Shown: positions 22,564 to 30,999 of the stretch, piece by piece | Layout of the letters: every line of letters begins with the position of its first letter | Position numbering within the stretch: position 1 is the first letter of the stretch | Source of the DNA: Actinomycetospora sp. TBRC 11914 | GTDB lineage: Bacteria; Actinomycetota; Actinomycetes; Mycobacteriales; Pseudonocardiaceae | Length of the DNA stretch: 64,000 nucleotides | NCBI RefSeq assembly: GCF_012933465.1 | Contig: NZ_JABBND010000001.1 | Coordinates: forward strand, 124,001 to 188,000 | Direction: 5' to 3' | The notes under the pieces: generated by a model | Seen by the model: the letters and a program-made list of their open reading frames with translations, nothing else | Told to the model about the DNA's origin: nothing | Databases searched by the model: none | Made by a program: the position numbers and the translations under genes

Positions 22564-23913
22564 GTGCCGCGACCCGATCAGATGTCCCTCGTCGCGTTCC
22601 TGCAGGCATCGAACGTGTCGGTGTACTCCGGGTCGTGGCGCTACCCGTCGGCCACCCAGGACTTCGGGGACCTGCGTTACTACCAGCGGATCGCGCGGGT
22701 CCTCGAGGAGGGCACGTTCGACCTGATGTTCTTCGACGACCGCCTCGCGATGCCGGCGATCTACGGGGACTCGACCGACGACGCGGTCCGCTACGGCGCC
22801 CGCCCGGTCAAGCTCGACCTCACCGCGGTGCTCGGCGTGTGCGCGGCGGCGACGGAACGGTTGGGCCTGGGGGCGACGTACTCGACGACGTACTACCCGC
22901 CCTTCCACGTCGCCCGGACCTTCGCCACGCTCGACCAGCTCACCCGCGGCCGCAGCGCGTGGAACGTGGTCACCAGCGTCAACGACGCCGAGGCCCGCAA
23001 CTTCGGCCAGGAGATCCACCTCGGCCACGACGAGCGCTACGACCGGGCCGAGGAGTTCGTCGAGGTCGTGGCGCAGCTGTGGGACTCCTGGGAGGACGAC
23101 GCGGTCGTCGGCGACCGCGACTCGGGCCTGTTCGCCGACCCGACGAAGGTCCACGAGCTGCACCACCACGGGCGGTACTTCGACGTGCGCGGGCCGCTCA
23201 CGGTGCCCCGTTCACCCCAGGGGCGGCCGGTCCTGCTGCAGGCGGGCTCGTCGGGGCGGGGCCGCGACTTCGCCGCCCGCTGGGCCGAGCTGATCTTCAC
23301 TGGCGACCCGAGCCGCGAGGTCGCCGCCGAGCACTACCGCGACCAGAAGGAGCGCATCGCGGCCGCCGGGCGTGATCCGGACGACGTGCGGATCCTGCCG
23401 ATGGCCTACACCGTCGTCGGCGAGACCGAGGCGATCGCGAAGGAGAAGGAGGAGATCCTCCTGTCGCAGCTGGTGCACCCGATGGCGTCCCTGACGCTGC
23501 TCTCCGAGCTGCTCAACCACGACTTCTCCGGGCACGACCTCGACGACCCCGTCACCGACGAGCTGATCGCGGGCGTCTCCGGCATCCGCGGTCTGGTGGA
23601 GGGGGTCCGACGGCAGGTCGGCGACGAGCCGCTGACCCTGCGCACCCTCGCGGCCCACCGGGCGACGCTGCTGCAGGGGCCGCGGTTCGTCGGGACCGGC
23701 GAGCAGGTCGCCGAGCAGATGGCCGACTGGTTCACCGCCGAGGCCTGCGACGGCTTCGTCCTCGCGGCCACCCACTTCCCCGGCTCGTTCGAGGACGTCG
23801 TCCGGATGGCCGTGCCGCACCTGCGCCGCCGCAGGGTGTTCCGCTCCGAGTACCCCGGCACGACGCTGCGGGACACGCTCGGGCTGCCACGCCCGGAGCG
23901 CCTGCATGTCTGA
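22564..23913 (+). CDS. LLM-class flavin-dependent monooxygenase (NtaA/SnaA/DszA type)
   Basis: A 449-residue bacterial-luciferase-fold enzyme. The long NtaA/SnaA/DszA branch is indicated by VYSGSWRYPSA, the FDLMFFDDRLAMP stretch, RGRSAWNVVTS and the late HPMASLT region. Members use FMNH2 from a separate reductase and oxygen for C-N, C-S or Baeyer-Villiger type cleavage. No flavin reductase gene is next to it. GTG 22564 has GGAGGT 3 nt upstream. It overlaps the CoA-transferase by 8 nt. Confidence 0.9.
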   Translation: MPRPDQMSLVAFLQASNVSVYSGSWRYPSATQDFGDLRYYQRIARVLEEGTFDLMFFDDRLAMPAIYGDSTDDAVRYGARPVKLDLTAVLGVCAAATERLGLGATYSTTYYPPFHVARTFATLDQLTRGRSAWNVVTSVNDAEARNFGQEIHLGHDERYDRAEEFVEVVAQLWDSWEDDAVVGDRDSGLFADPTKVHELHHHGRYFDVRGPLTVPRSPQGRPVLLQAGSSGRGRDFAARWAELIFTGDPSREVAAEHYRDQKERIAAAGRDPDDVRILPMAYTVVGETEAIAKEKEEILLSQLVHPMASLTLLSELLNHDFSGHDLDDPVTDELIAGVSGIRGLVEGVRRQVGDEPLTLRTLAAHRATLLQGPRFVGTGEQVAEQMADWFTAEACDGFVLAATHFPGSFEDVVRMAVPHLRRRRVFRSEYPGTTLRDTLGLPRPERLHV

Positions 23914-25129
23914 GTCGTCCCCCGTCGCTCCGCTCGCCCCGGAGCTCCCCCTCCGCGGACTCCGCGTCCTGGACATGGCTTCGCTGGCTGCGGCGCCGCT
24001 CGCCGCGACCTACCTCGGCGAGTTCGGCGCCGACGTCGTCAAGGTCGAGCCCCCCGGCGTCGGCGACGCGATCCGCGGGTGGGGCGCCCAGAAGGACGGC
24101 GTCGGCCTGATGTGGAAGAGCATCGGGCGCAACAAGCGCTCGGTGACCGTCGACCTGCGGGTGCCCGACGGGCAGGACCTCGCTCGGCGGCTGGCCGCGC
24201 AGTGCGACGTCGTCGTCGCGAACACCCGCCCGCAGACCCTGCGGCGCTGGGGCCTCGACTTCGAGCGCCTCCACGCGGAGAACCCGCGCGCGGTGATGCT
24301 GCACGTCACCGGCTTCGGGTTGGAGGGCCCGAAGAGCCAGCGGCCGGGATTCGGCACGCTCGGCGAGGCGATGAGCGGGTTCGCGCACATGACCGGCGAG
24401 GCCGAGGGCCCGCCGACGCTGCCCGCCTTCATGCTCGCCGACTCCGTCGCGTCCCTGAACGCCGCCTACGCCGTGATGATGGCGCTCTACGACCGCGACG
24501 TGCACGGCGCGCCGGGCCGGCTCATCGACGTCAACCTGCTCGACCCGCTCGCCCGGATCCTCGAGCAGTCCCTGGTCACCTGGGACGCGGTCGGCACGGT
24601 CGGGCGGCGGGCCGGCAACAAGTGGGACATCTCCGCGCCGCGCAACACCTACCGCACCGCCGACGGCCGCTGGATCGCGATGTCGGGGAGCGCGCCCACC
24701 GTGGCGCTGCGGGTGTTCCGGGCGATCGGGCGGCCGGACCTCGCCGAGGACCCGGACTTCTCCGACGCGCAGCGCCGCCTCGCCCGCGCCGGCGAGGTCG
24801 ACGCGGTGGTCGCCGACTGGGTCGCGCAGCAGACCCTGGACGACGCGATGGCCGTCTTCGAGGCCGCCGAGATCGCCGCCGCCCCGGTCTACGACGTGAC
24901 CGACCTCGTCGCCGACGAGCAGATGGTCGCCCGTGAGGTGTTCCGGCGCGTCCCCGACGACCAGCTCGGCAGCCTGCTCGTGCAGGGACCGGTGCCGCGG
25001 ATGTCCGGCGTCGACGCCCGGATCGACCACCTGGGGCCGGAGCTCGGCGCCCACACGCGCGAGGTGCTCGTCGAGGCGGGCCTGACCGACGCCGAGATCG
25101 ACGACCTGTCGTCCCGAGGAGTGATCTGA
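23906..25129 (+). CDS. CaiB/BaiF family CoA-transferase
   Basis: A 407-residue family III CoA-transferase. The N-terminal fold is typical (VLDMASLAAAPLAATYLGEFGADVVKVEPP). At the usual catalytic aspartate region it reads RPGFGTLGEAMSG, so the Asp of formyl-CoA transferase is replaced; this variant occurs in a recognised subgroup, but its mechanism is not obvious from sequence. It may move CoA from succinyl-CoA or another donor to a dicarboxylate such as mesaconate or citramalate (inference from the lyase gene next to it). It shares TGATG with that lyase gene. Confidence 0.85.
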   Translation: MSESSPVAPLAPELPLRGLRVLDMASLAAAPLAATYLGEFGADVVKVEPPGVGDAIRGWGAQKDGVGLMWKSIGRNKRSVTVDLRVPDGQDLARRLAAQCDVVVANTRPQTLRRWGLDFERLHAENPRAVMLHVTGFGLEGPKSQRPGFGTLGEAMSGFAHMTGEAEGPPTLPAFMLADSVASLNAAYAVMMALYDRDVHGAPGRLIDVNLLDPLARILEQSLVTWDAVGTVGRRAGNKWDISAPRNTYRTADGRWIAMSGSAPTVALRVFRAIGRPDLAEDPDFSDAQRRLARAGEVDAVVADWVAQQTLDDAMAVFEAAEIAAAPVYDVTDLVADEQMVAREVFRRVPDDQLGSLLVQGPVPRMSGVDARIDHLGPELGAHTREVLVEAGLTDAEIDDLSSRGVI

Positions 25130-26070
25130 TGACCGTCCCGGCTGCCCCGTCGCTCCGCTCGCCCCGCCCACCCGTCCGCCGCTCCGAGCTCGCCACCCCG
25201 GCCAGCAACGACCGGATGTTCGCGAAGGCCGCCGGGGCCGGTGCGGACATGGTCTTCCTCGACCTCGAGGACGCCGTCGCGCCCGCGTTCCGCGAATCCG
25301 CGCGGGCCAAGGCGATCGCCGCGCTCAACGAGATCGACTGGGGCACCACGGTCCGCGCCGTCCGCATCAACGGCGTGGACACGCACTGGTGCCACGACGA
25401 CGTCATCGACCTCGTCGAGCAGGCCGGGGCGAACCTCGACACGATCGTCGTGCCGAAGGCGACCTCGGCCCGCGACGTCTGGTTCGTCGACACCCTGCTC
25501 ACCCAGCTGGAGCGCAAGCTGGGACTGGAGCGGCGCATCCGGCTGGAGGTGCTGATCGAGAACGTCGCCGGGCTCGCTCACGCCGAGGAGATCGCGACGG
25601 TGTCCGACCGGCTCGACGCGCTGATCTTCGGCGCCGGCGACTTCAGCGTCTCGCTCGGCGCGCGGGTCGACACGAACTTCGTGCCCACCGTCGACTACCC
25701 GGGCGACTTCTGGCACCACGCCCGCTCGACGGTGGCCGTGGCCGCCCGGATCGCCGGGGTGCTCGCGATCGACGCGCCCTACCCCGATTACCGGGACCCC
25801 GAGGGCTACCGCCGCGAGGCCACCCGTGCCTCGGCGCTCGGCTTCTCCGGCAAGTGGGCGATCCACCCCTCGCAGGTCGCGATCGCGAACGAGGTCTTCT
25901 CCCCCACGCCCGCCGAGGTCGAGCACGCCCGCCGCACCCTCGAGGCCTACCGGGAGGCCGAACGGAACGGGCTCGGTGCGACGGGGATGGACGGCAAGCT
26001 CGTCGACGCCGCCCACGTCAAGCTCGCCGAGGAGCTCCTCGCGCGGGCCGACGGGATCGAGGCGCGGTGA
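25129..26070 (+). CDS. Malyl-CoA / beta-methylmalyl-CoA lyase-like (CitE family)
   Basis: A 313-residue HpcH/CitE-superfamily lyase, distinct from the one at 10867. RRSELATPASNDRMFAKAA, FLDLEDAVAP, RINGVDTHWCHDDVIDLVE and the acid in LEVLIEN resemble L-malyl/beta-methylmalyl-CoA lyases. It should cleave a 3-hydroxy-diacid CoA ester to glyoxylate or pyruvate plus acetyl- or propionyl-CoA. It lies between the CoA-transferase and the MFS gene, both coupled by overlap. Confidence 0.85.
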   Translation: MTVPAAPSLRSPRPPVRRSELATPASNDRMFAKAAGAGADMVFLDLEDAVAPAFRESARAKAIAALNEIDWGTTVRAVRINGVDTHWCHDDVIDLVEQAGANLDTIVVPKATSARDVWFVDTLLTQLERKLGLERRIRLEVLIENVAGLAHAEEIATVSDRLDALIFGAGDFSVSLGARVDTNFVPTVDYPGDFWHHARSTVAVAARIAGVLAIDAPYPDYRDPEGYRREATRASALGFSGKWAIHPSQVAIANEVFSPTPAEVEHARRTLEAYREAERNGLGATGMDGKLVDAAHVKLAEELLARADGIEAR

Positions 26071-27281
26071 GCCGCCGGTGGGTGGTGGCCACGGGAGTCC
26101 TGATCATCACCGCCGTCGCCTACGTCGACCGGGTCAACCTCTCGGTGGCCGAGCCGGTCCTCGCCCGCGAGTTCCACGCCTCGACGGCCGTGCTCGGGGT
26201 CATCCTGTCCTCGTTCACGTGGACCTACACCGCGTGCGCCATCCCGGCCGGTCTCCTCGTCGACCGGGTCCGCACCCGGGTGGTCTTCCCCGCGATCCTC
26301 GGGCTGTGGGCGGTCGCCAGCTTCCTGACGGCGGGGGTGCGGACGGTCGGCGGGCTGATCGCCCCGCGGCTGCTGCTGGGTGTCAGCGAGTCCCCCTTCG
26401 CCCCGGCGTCGATCCGGACGCTGAACACGTGGCTCCCGCAGCGGGAGCGGGGCCTCGGGTCGAGCATGTTCATCTCCGGGGTCGCCCTCGGCTCGGCCGT
26501 CGGACCTCCGGGGCTCGCCTGGCTGGTCGCCCACCACGGCTGGCAGAGCTGCTTCGTCGCCACCGGCATCCTCTCCGCGGTGATCGCCGTGGTGTGGGCC
26601 GTGGCCTACCGCGAACCGCGCCCGGCGGAGGACCACTCCCCCGCCCCCGAGGAGCGCCCGACCGCCCTGCCGTGGCGCGCCCTGCTCGGCTCGCGCAACC
26701 TCTGGTTCCTCATCGGCGGCTACTTCTGCCTGCTCTACATCCTCTACACGTTCGTCTCGTGGGTGCCGGGCTACCTCGTCGCCGACCGTGGCTTCACCCT
26801 GCTCGGCTCCGGGGTCTCGACGTCGATCCCGTGGGCGGTCGCCTTCGTCGCCGGCCTGTTCGGCGGCCGGCTCTCCGACGCCGCGCTGCGTCGCGGCCGC
26901 GCCCCGCTGGCGGCCCGCAAGGTGGTGCTGGTGGGCGGCATGGTCGTCGCGCTCGCCATCGTCGGCGCCGCCCTGATCGACTCCGCTGCCGCCGCGATCG
27001 TGTTCCTCGCGATCTCGACGTCCGGGATCATCGTCGCCAACGGTGCCGTGTGGGCCGCGACCCAGGACGTGGTGCACGACCTGGGCATGACGGGCTCGGC
27101 CTCCGGTTTCGTGAACTTCTGGGGCAACGTCGGCGGGATCCTCGGCCCGATCGTCACCGGCGTCCTCGCCACCACCACGGGCACCTTCGTCGCCCCGCTG
27201 GTCGTCGCCGGCGCGCTCGCCCTGGTCGGTGCGGCGTCGTTCGGGGCGCTGCGCCCACGGGATCAGGCCGTGGCGTCCTAG
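26067..27281 (+). CDS. MFS transporter (organic anion type)
   Basis: A 404-residue membrane protein with about 12 hydrophobic segments and a central charged loop (near residues 185-200). The N-terminal AYVDRVNLSVAEP and the loop DRVRTRVVF follow the anion:cation symporter pattern of the major facilitator superfamily. It is the last gene of the monooxygenase operon and probably imports the carboxylate substrate. GTG 26067 overlaps the lyase stop. Confidence 0.88.
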   Translation: MSRRWVVATGVLIITAVAYVDRVNLSVAEPVLAREFHASTAVLGVILSSFTWTYTACAIPAGLLVDRVRTRVVFPAILGLWAVASFLTAGVRTVGGLIAPRLLLGVSESPFAPASIRTLNTWLPQRERGLGSSMFISGVALGSAVGPPGLAWLVAHHGWQSCFVATGILSAVIAVVWAVAYREPRPAEDHSPAPEERPTALPWRALLGSRNLWFLIGGYFCLLYILYTFVSWVPGYLVADRGFTLLGSGVSTSIPWAVAFVAGLFGGRLSDAALRRGRAPLAARKVVLVGGMVVALAIVGAALIDSAAAAIVFLAISTSGIIVANGAVWAATQDVVHDLGMTGSASGFVNFWGNVGGILGPIVTGVLATTTGTFVAPLVVAGALALVGAASFGALRPRDQAVAS

Positions 27282-27364
27282 CCCCACCTCTTGCTCAATG
27301 GTTCGGCAGCGCCTCCACCACGACACCGGCGCCCTTGCGGGCCCGGCGAAGGCACGGACGCCGA

Positions 27365-27422
27365 CCGGCAGGTCAGACCTCCAGGAGTTCGGCGAGCCGG
27401 GCCGGAGGCTGGGACCTGCCGG
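27365..27422. repeat. Inverted repeat between MFS and antiporter genes
   Basis: CCGGCAGGTC (27365-27374) and GACCTGCCGG (27413-27422) are perfect 10-bp inverted arms, with a nested CCTCC/GGAGG pair inside. It could be a terminator for the MFS operon or an operator for the antiporter, whose -10 is 11 bp further on. Confidence 0.45.
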
Positions 27423-27432
27423 GCCGGTGCCC

Positions 27433-27438
27433 TAGCGT
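27433..27438 (+). promoter_or_regulatory. Leaderless -10 of the antiporter gene
   Basis: TAGCGT stands 8 nt before GTG 27447 and no ribosome site is present. The -35 is not obvious. Confidence 0.5.
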
Positions 27439-27446
27439 CGTACGGC

Positions 27447-29051
27447 GTGTACGACCCCACCGGGCTGACGATCCTCGTCCTCTTCGGCGTGGTGATCCTG
27501 GCGCTCTCGATCCTGGCGCGACGGACCGGGACGAACGCACCGGTCCTGCTCATCCTCGGCGGCGTGGCGCTGGCTCTGGTGCCGACGATCGCACGCCTGC
27601 AGGTGCCACCCGAGTTGGTCGTCCTGATCTTCCTGCCTGCGCTGCTGTACTGGGAGTCGCTGACGACGTCGCTGCGGAAGATCCGTCGCGATCTGCGCAG
27701 CCTGGTCCTCTCCTCGGTGTTCCTCGTCCTCGCCACGGCCGCCGCCGTCGCGGCGGCCGCCCACTACGCGCTCGGCATGGACTGGGCCGTGGCGTTCGTG
27801 CTCGGGGCGATCGTGGCGCCGACGGACGCGACGGCCGTGACGGCCGTCGCGCGCGACCTCCCCCGCCGCCAGCTGACGATGCTGCGTGCGGAGAGCCTGG
27901 TCAACGACGGCACGGCGCTCGTCGTCTTCTCGGTGGCGCTGGGGGTCGCGACCGGTCAGGAGGAGTTCCGGGTGCTGGGCGCCCTCGGCGATTTCGCGAT
28001 CTCCTACCTCGGTGGGATCGCGGTCGGCGCCCTCGTCGCGTGGCTCGCGGTCCTCGCCCGCCGGATCGCCGCCGACCCGATGCTCGTGACCGTGGTCAGT
28101 GTCCTCACCCCGTTCGTCGCCTTCCTGCTCGCCGAGGAGATCCACGCATCGGGTGTGCTGGCGGTCGTGGTGTGCGGTCTGGGGATCGCGCGCGTCGGCC
28201 CGCGCATCACCAGCGCCCGCGCCCGTGTCCTGGTCCATTCGTTCTGGCAGGTCACGACCTTCCTGCTCAACGCCGCGCTCTTCGTCCTGGTCGGGATGCA
28301 GCTGCCGCGAGCCATCAGCACCGTGTCGTCGCGGTCGGTCGCCGCGGCGGTCGGCGGCGCGCTGCTCGTCGCGGTCGTCGTGGTCGCGACCCGGTTCGTC
28401 TGGTTCTTCACCGTTCCGTACGTGATCAGGACGCTCGACCGCCGCCCGGCGCAGCGCGCCCGGCGCATCGGCGCCCGGGGACGCCTGCCGCTGGCCTGGT
28501 CGGGGTTCCGGGGAGCGGTGTCGCTCGCGATCGCGCTCGCCGTCCCGCTGACCACGACGGCGGGCACGCCGTTCCCGGAGCGCGACCTGCTCATCGTCCT
28601 CGCGCTGGGGGTCATCCTCGTGACCCTCGTCGGGCAGGGCCTGACGCTCCCGGCCGTGATCCGCTTCGGTCGGTTCGGACCCGACACGGCCTTCGACGAC
28701 GAGGTGCTGCTGGCGCGGCGCCGCACCCTCGACGCCGCGCTGGTGGCGCTTCCCCGGCTCGCGGCCGAGCGCGCGGTCCCCGAGGCGCTCGCCCGACGCG
28801 TGCGCGCCGAGCAGGAGCACCGCCTCCACATCCTCGACCCCGCCCACGGCACGCTCGACGACGACCTCGACGACGCCGCCGAGGACGCCGCGATGGAACG
28901 TGACCTGCGTGTGGCGCTGCTCGACGAGCGGCGTCGGGTGCTGCTCGCCCTCCGCGACGAGTCCGTGATCGACGACGCCGTCGTGCTCCGCGTGCAGGCC
29001 GAGCTCGACAACGAGGAGCTGGGGCTGCGCGGTGCGCCCGGCCCGGAGTGA
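27447..29051 (+). CDS. Na+/H+ antiporter (CPA1 family)
   Basis: A 534-residue membrane antiporter with about 12 hydrophobic segments and a cytoplasmic tail of about 115 charged residues. The CPA1 marks are IVAPTDATAV and AESLVNDGTALV, where the acidic residue binds the cation; a later SGFRGAVSLAIALAVP segment is also typical. It should exchange sodium or potassium for protons. GTG 27447 was chosen because it opens the first membrane helix and follows a leaderless -10. It is a separate unit from the catabolic island. Confidence 0.9.
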   Translation: MYDPTGLTILVLFGVVILALSILARRTGTNAPVLLILGGVALALVPTIARLQVPPELVVLIFLPALLYWESLTTSLRKIRRDLRSLVLSSVFLVLATAAAVAAAAHYALGMDWAVAFVLGAIVAPTDATAVTAVARDLPRRQLTMLRAESLVNDGTALVVFSVALGVATGQEEFRVLGALGDFAISYLGGIAVGALVAWLAVLARRIAADPMLVTVVSVLTPFVAFLLAEEIHASGVLAVVVCGLGIARVGPRITSARARVLVHSFWQVTTFLLNAALFVLVGMQLPRAISTVSSRSVAAAVGGALLVAVVVVATRFVWFFTVPYVIRTLDRRPAQRARRIGARGRLPLAWSGFRGAVSLAIALAVPLTTTAGTPFPERDLLIVLALGVILVTLVGQGLTLPAVIRFGRFGPDTAFDDEVLLARRRTLDAALVALPRLAAERAVPEALARRVRAEQEHRLHILDPAHGTLDDDLDDAAEDAAMERDLRVALLDERRRVLLALRDESVIDDAVVLRVQAELDNEELGLRGAPGPE

Positions 29052-29082
29052 TCCGAGGGGGCGGATTCTCGGCGCGACGACG

Positions 29083-29544
29083 TCAGCCTGTCCGGTCGAC
29101 CCGGTCGTGCCGGGTGTCCTCCAGGGGTGACGGGGACGACCCGGCGGCGCGGGTGGGGATCAGGGCGTCGGGTGCGGGCGGTGGTGGGAAGAGCTGGAAA
29201 CAGAAGTCCACGGTGAGGTTGCCGTGGCCGGAGTCGTCGACGGTGGCGCGGGTGGTGATCAGCCCGGCGGAGTCGGCGGAGTGCAGGGCGGCCAACAGCC
29301 CGGCCAGCCGGGCGGCGGCGCCGTGAGGTGGCCGGTCGGTCTGGATCAGGGTGCGATGCGAGGGGGTCAGCGTCCAGGCCTGCGCGGAGCCGGCGCCCTG
29401 GTTGGTGGCGGTGACGACGTCGAGCAGCCAGTGCGCGGGTTTCCCCGCGAACGGGGCGGTCTTGTGGGCCAGTACCTCGACGACGTGGTCGGCGCGGACC
29501 AGCCCGTGATCGAGGGTCTCGATCCATACCCGCTGCAGTCCCAC
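29083..29544 (-). CDS. Protein of unknown function
   Basis: A 153-residue protein starting GLQRVWIETLDHGLVRADHVVEVL. GTG 29544 is preceded by GGAGGGGAG. The middle carries VTATNQGAGSAQAWTLTPSHRTLI, then a small alpha/beta stretch and an acidic-poor tail; there is no signal peptide or membrane segment. I do not recognise the family. It converges on the antiporter gene. The 297 bp upstream of it (29545-29841) hold no gene I can support. Confidence 0.6.
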   Translation of the reverse strand: MGLQRVWIETLDHGLVRADHVVEVLAHKTAPFAGKPAHWLLDVVTATNQGAGSAQAWTLTPSHRTLIQTDRPPHGAAARLAGLLAALHSADSAGLITTRATVDDSGHGNLTVDFCFQLFPPPPAPDALIPTRAAGSSPSPLEDTRHDRVDRTG

Positions 29545-29841
29545 CGCGTCTCCCCTCCCGTGCTTCGTCGTCCCTCTGGGCTCACGTGATCGCGTGACGG
29601 TGGCTGCTCTCGACGTCTCGCGTGCCTCACCGCCGCGAAGGACCGCCGGACGGACACGCCGGGAGCGGCCCCGGAGCCGCAGGCCGGCGCCACCGCCTGG
29701 GACCGACCCGGTCACCGATGGAGCGCGGCGTGCCGCCGCTGGGGTGGTCGGTCCAGGGGGATTGCGTCCGGCACTGCGTGTCCGGGGCCGCCCCCGAGCG
29801 GAGTGATCAGACCCTGTTCAGAGAGGCGTCCGGCGATTCAC

Positions 29842-30267
29842 TCACCTCCTTCCCGTCACGCCGGTCGAGGTGGTCCCCTCGGCGCGTGGCGGAGGGGAAC
29901 GGGGCCCCGGGCCGGGTCGTCGGCGGCTCCCGACGTGCCCCTGGTCGATGCTCGGCCCTCGGAGCGACCCCCCGCGACGCGCCACCGGGCGACCCGACCC
30001 GCCACCCCGGCGGGTCCGGGTGGCCGGCCGGGGCGGAATCCGCGCGGGCACCCGCTCGCCCCGGCCCGGTGGGTATTCGGCGAGCACGATCGCTACGAAC
30101 TCGGCGTCGAACACCGCCTGGTCGGCGGCGGGCTCGGCCACCGGCCGGGCCGGCTCTGCCGCCGGCTCACCGCTCCGGCCCGGGCTCCCACCGGGGGAGC
30201 AGACCGGGGCCGGGCCCTCGACGGACAGCGTCCCCGCTCGCTCGAGCGCGTCGAGTACGACGGTCAT
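29842..30267 (-). CDS. Small protein of unknown function
   Basis: A 141-residue frame starting TVVLDALERAGTLSVEGPAPV, with GGAGGTG 8 nt upstream and a strong promoter about 75 nt further up. The first 75 residues, ending DAEFVAIVLAEYPPG, look protein-like; the rest is Arg/Pro/Gly-rich and may be a frameshifted tail. No family recognised. It lies downstream of the MerR and Hsp20 genes on the same strand but has its own promoter. Confidence 0.45.
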   Translation of the reverse strand: MTVVLDALERAGTLSVEGPAPVCSPGGSPGRSGEPAAEPARPVAEPAADQAVFDAEFVAIVLAEYPPGRGERVPARIPPRPATRTRRGGGSGRPVARRGGSLRGPSIDQGHVGSRRRPGPGPRSPPPRAEGTTSTGVTGRR

Positions 30268-30346
30268 CGTCTGAACACCTCCTCCGGGCACGAGCGCACC
30301 GGCTTCAGCGTCCTGTTCTGTGTCTCAACTCACTGGGTAGTTACAA

Positions 30347-30375
30347 CTATAGCTGCAGCTTTTTGTGAGGGTCAA
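30347..30375 (-). promoter_or_regulatory. Strong promoter with TAGTT-GT-AACTA element
   Basis: On the minus strand TTGACC (30375-30370), a 17-bp spacer and TATAGT (30352-30347) precede the 29842-30267 gene. The inverted repeat TAGTT-GT-AACTA (30349-30338) overlaps the -10. The 9-mer ATAGTTGTA recurs, inverted, in the Hsp20 promoter, so the adjacent MerR protein may bind both. Confidence 0.55.
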
Positions 30376-30401
30376 CCCCTCATCTTCGTCGGTGGCGGCG
30401 G

Positions 30402-30824
30402 TCAGTCGTCGGGAGCGAGCAGCACCTGCCCGCGGGCGGTGTCGCGCTCGTCGAGGGCGGTGTCACGCTCGTTCCGGGCGGTGTCGCGCTCGTCGAGGGC
30501 GGTGTCACGCTCGTCCCGGGCGGTGTCGCGCTCGTCGCGGGTGCGGGCGTGGCGGGCCTGTTCGGCGGCCAGATCGGCCCGCAGATCGAGAATCTCCGCC
30601 GCGCTGGCCAGCGTGTGCCCCTGCTCGGCCATCTCGCGCAGCGCGACCACCCGGTCGAGCTGGTTGCGGGAGTAGCGCCGATGGCCCCCGGCCGAGCGGG
30701 CCGGGCTCAGCAGTCCGGCAGCGTCCAGGCTGCGCAGGAACGCCGGCGTCACCTCCAGCAGCTCCGCGGCCTGTCCCATCCCGAACGTCGGGTGATCAGG
30801 GTCGTCGAGGCGTTCCAGGGCCAT
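30402..30824 (-). CDS. MerR family regulator with repeat coiled-coil tail
   Basis: A 140-residue regulator. Residues about 15-80 form the MerR winged helix (GMGQAAELLEVTPAFLRSLD, GGHRRYSRNQLDRVVAL). The rest is a coiled coil made of repeats of the heptad DERDTAR/L. Its sequence LL(S)PARSAGGHRRYS resembles HspR-like and heat-shock-linked MerR proteins. It lies 175 bp downstream of the Hsp20 gene on the same strand, so control of Hsp20 is likely (inference). The repeat tail probably sets dimer geometry. Confidence 0.8.
   Translation of the reverse strand: MALERLDDPDHPTFGMGQAAELLEVTPAFLRSLDAAGLLSPARSAGGHRRYSRNQLDRVVALREMAEQGHTLASAAEILDLRADLAAEQARHARTRDERDTARDERDTALDERDTARNERDTALDERDTARGQVLLAPDD
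30435..30539 (-). repeat. Five 21-bp tandem repeats in the MerR gene
   Basis: Units GGCGGTGTCGCGCTCGTCGAG and variants repeat five times without gaps, alternating GTCGCG and GTCACG forms, which suggests duplication of a 42-bp pair. They encode successive DERDTA heptads. Confidence 0.9.
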
Positions 30825-30999
30825 CGGTGCTCGTCTTCTTTCCGCCTGGCCCCGGAAACACCGAACGGGGCGGGTCGCTACGACCCGCCCCGCCCGGCCC
30901 TCGCGGGTGGCTCACGTCGGGGTTCGGTTCGACTGACTGAGGTCGGCGACCCCGGTGGCCGGCCGCGGGTTCGACGTCCCGCCGGCCCGCGCCCTGGCC

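Noticed and set aside
25826-28903. A 1025-codon open frame across the lyase, MFS and antiporter genes
   Set aside because: It crosses three genes with clear motifs and its own product is low-complexity; it is a shadow frame.
29545-29841. Possible genes on either strand between the two small unknown proteins
   Set aside because: Only Arg/Pro-rich frames without ribosome sites are present.
30435-30539. CRISPR-like array of short repeats
   Set aside because: The five units are contiguous with no spacers and encode heptads in the MerR protein.
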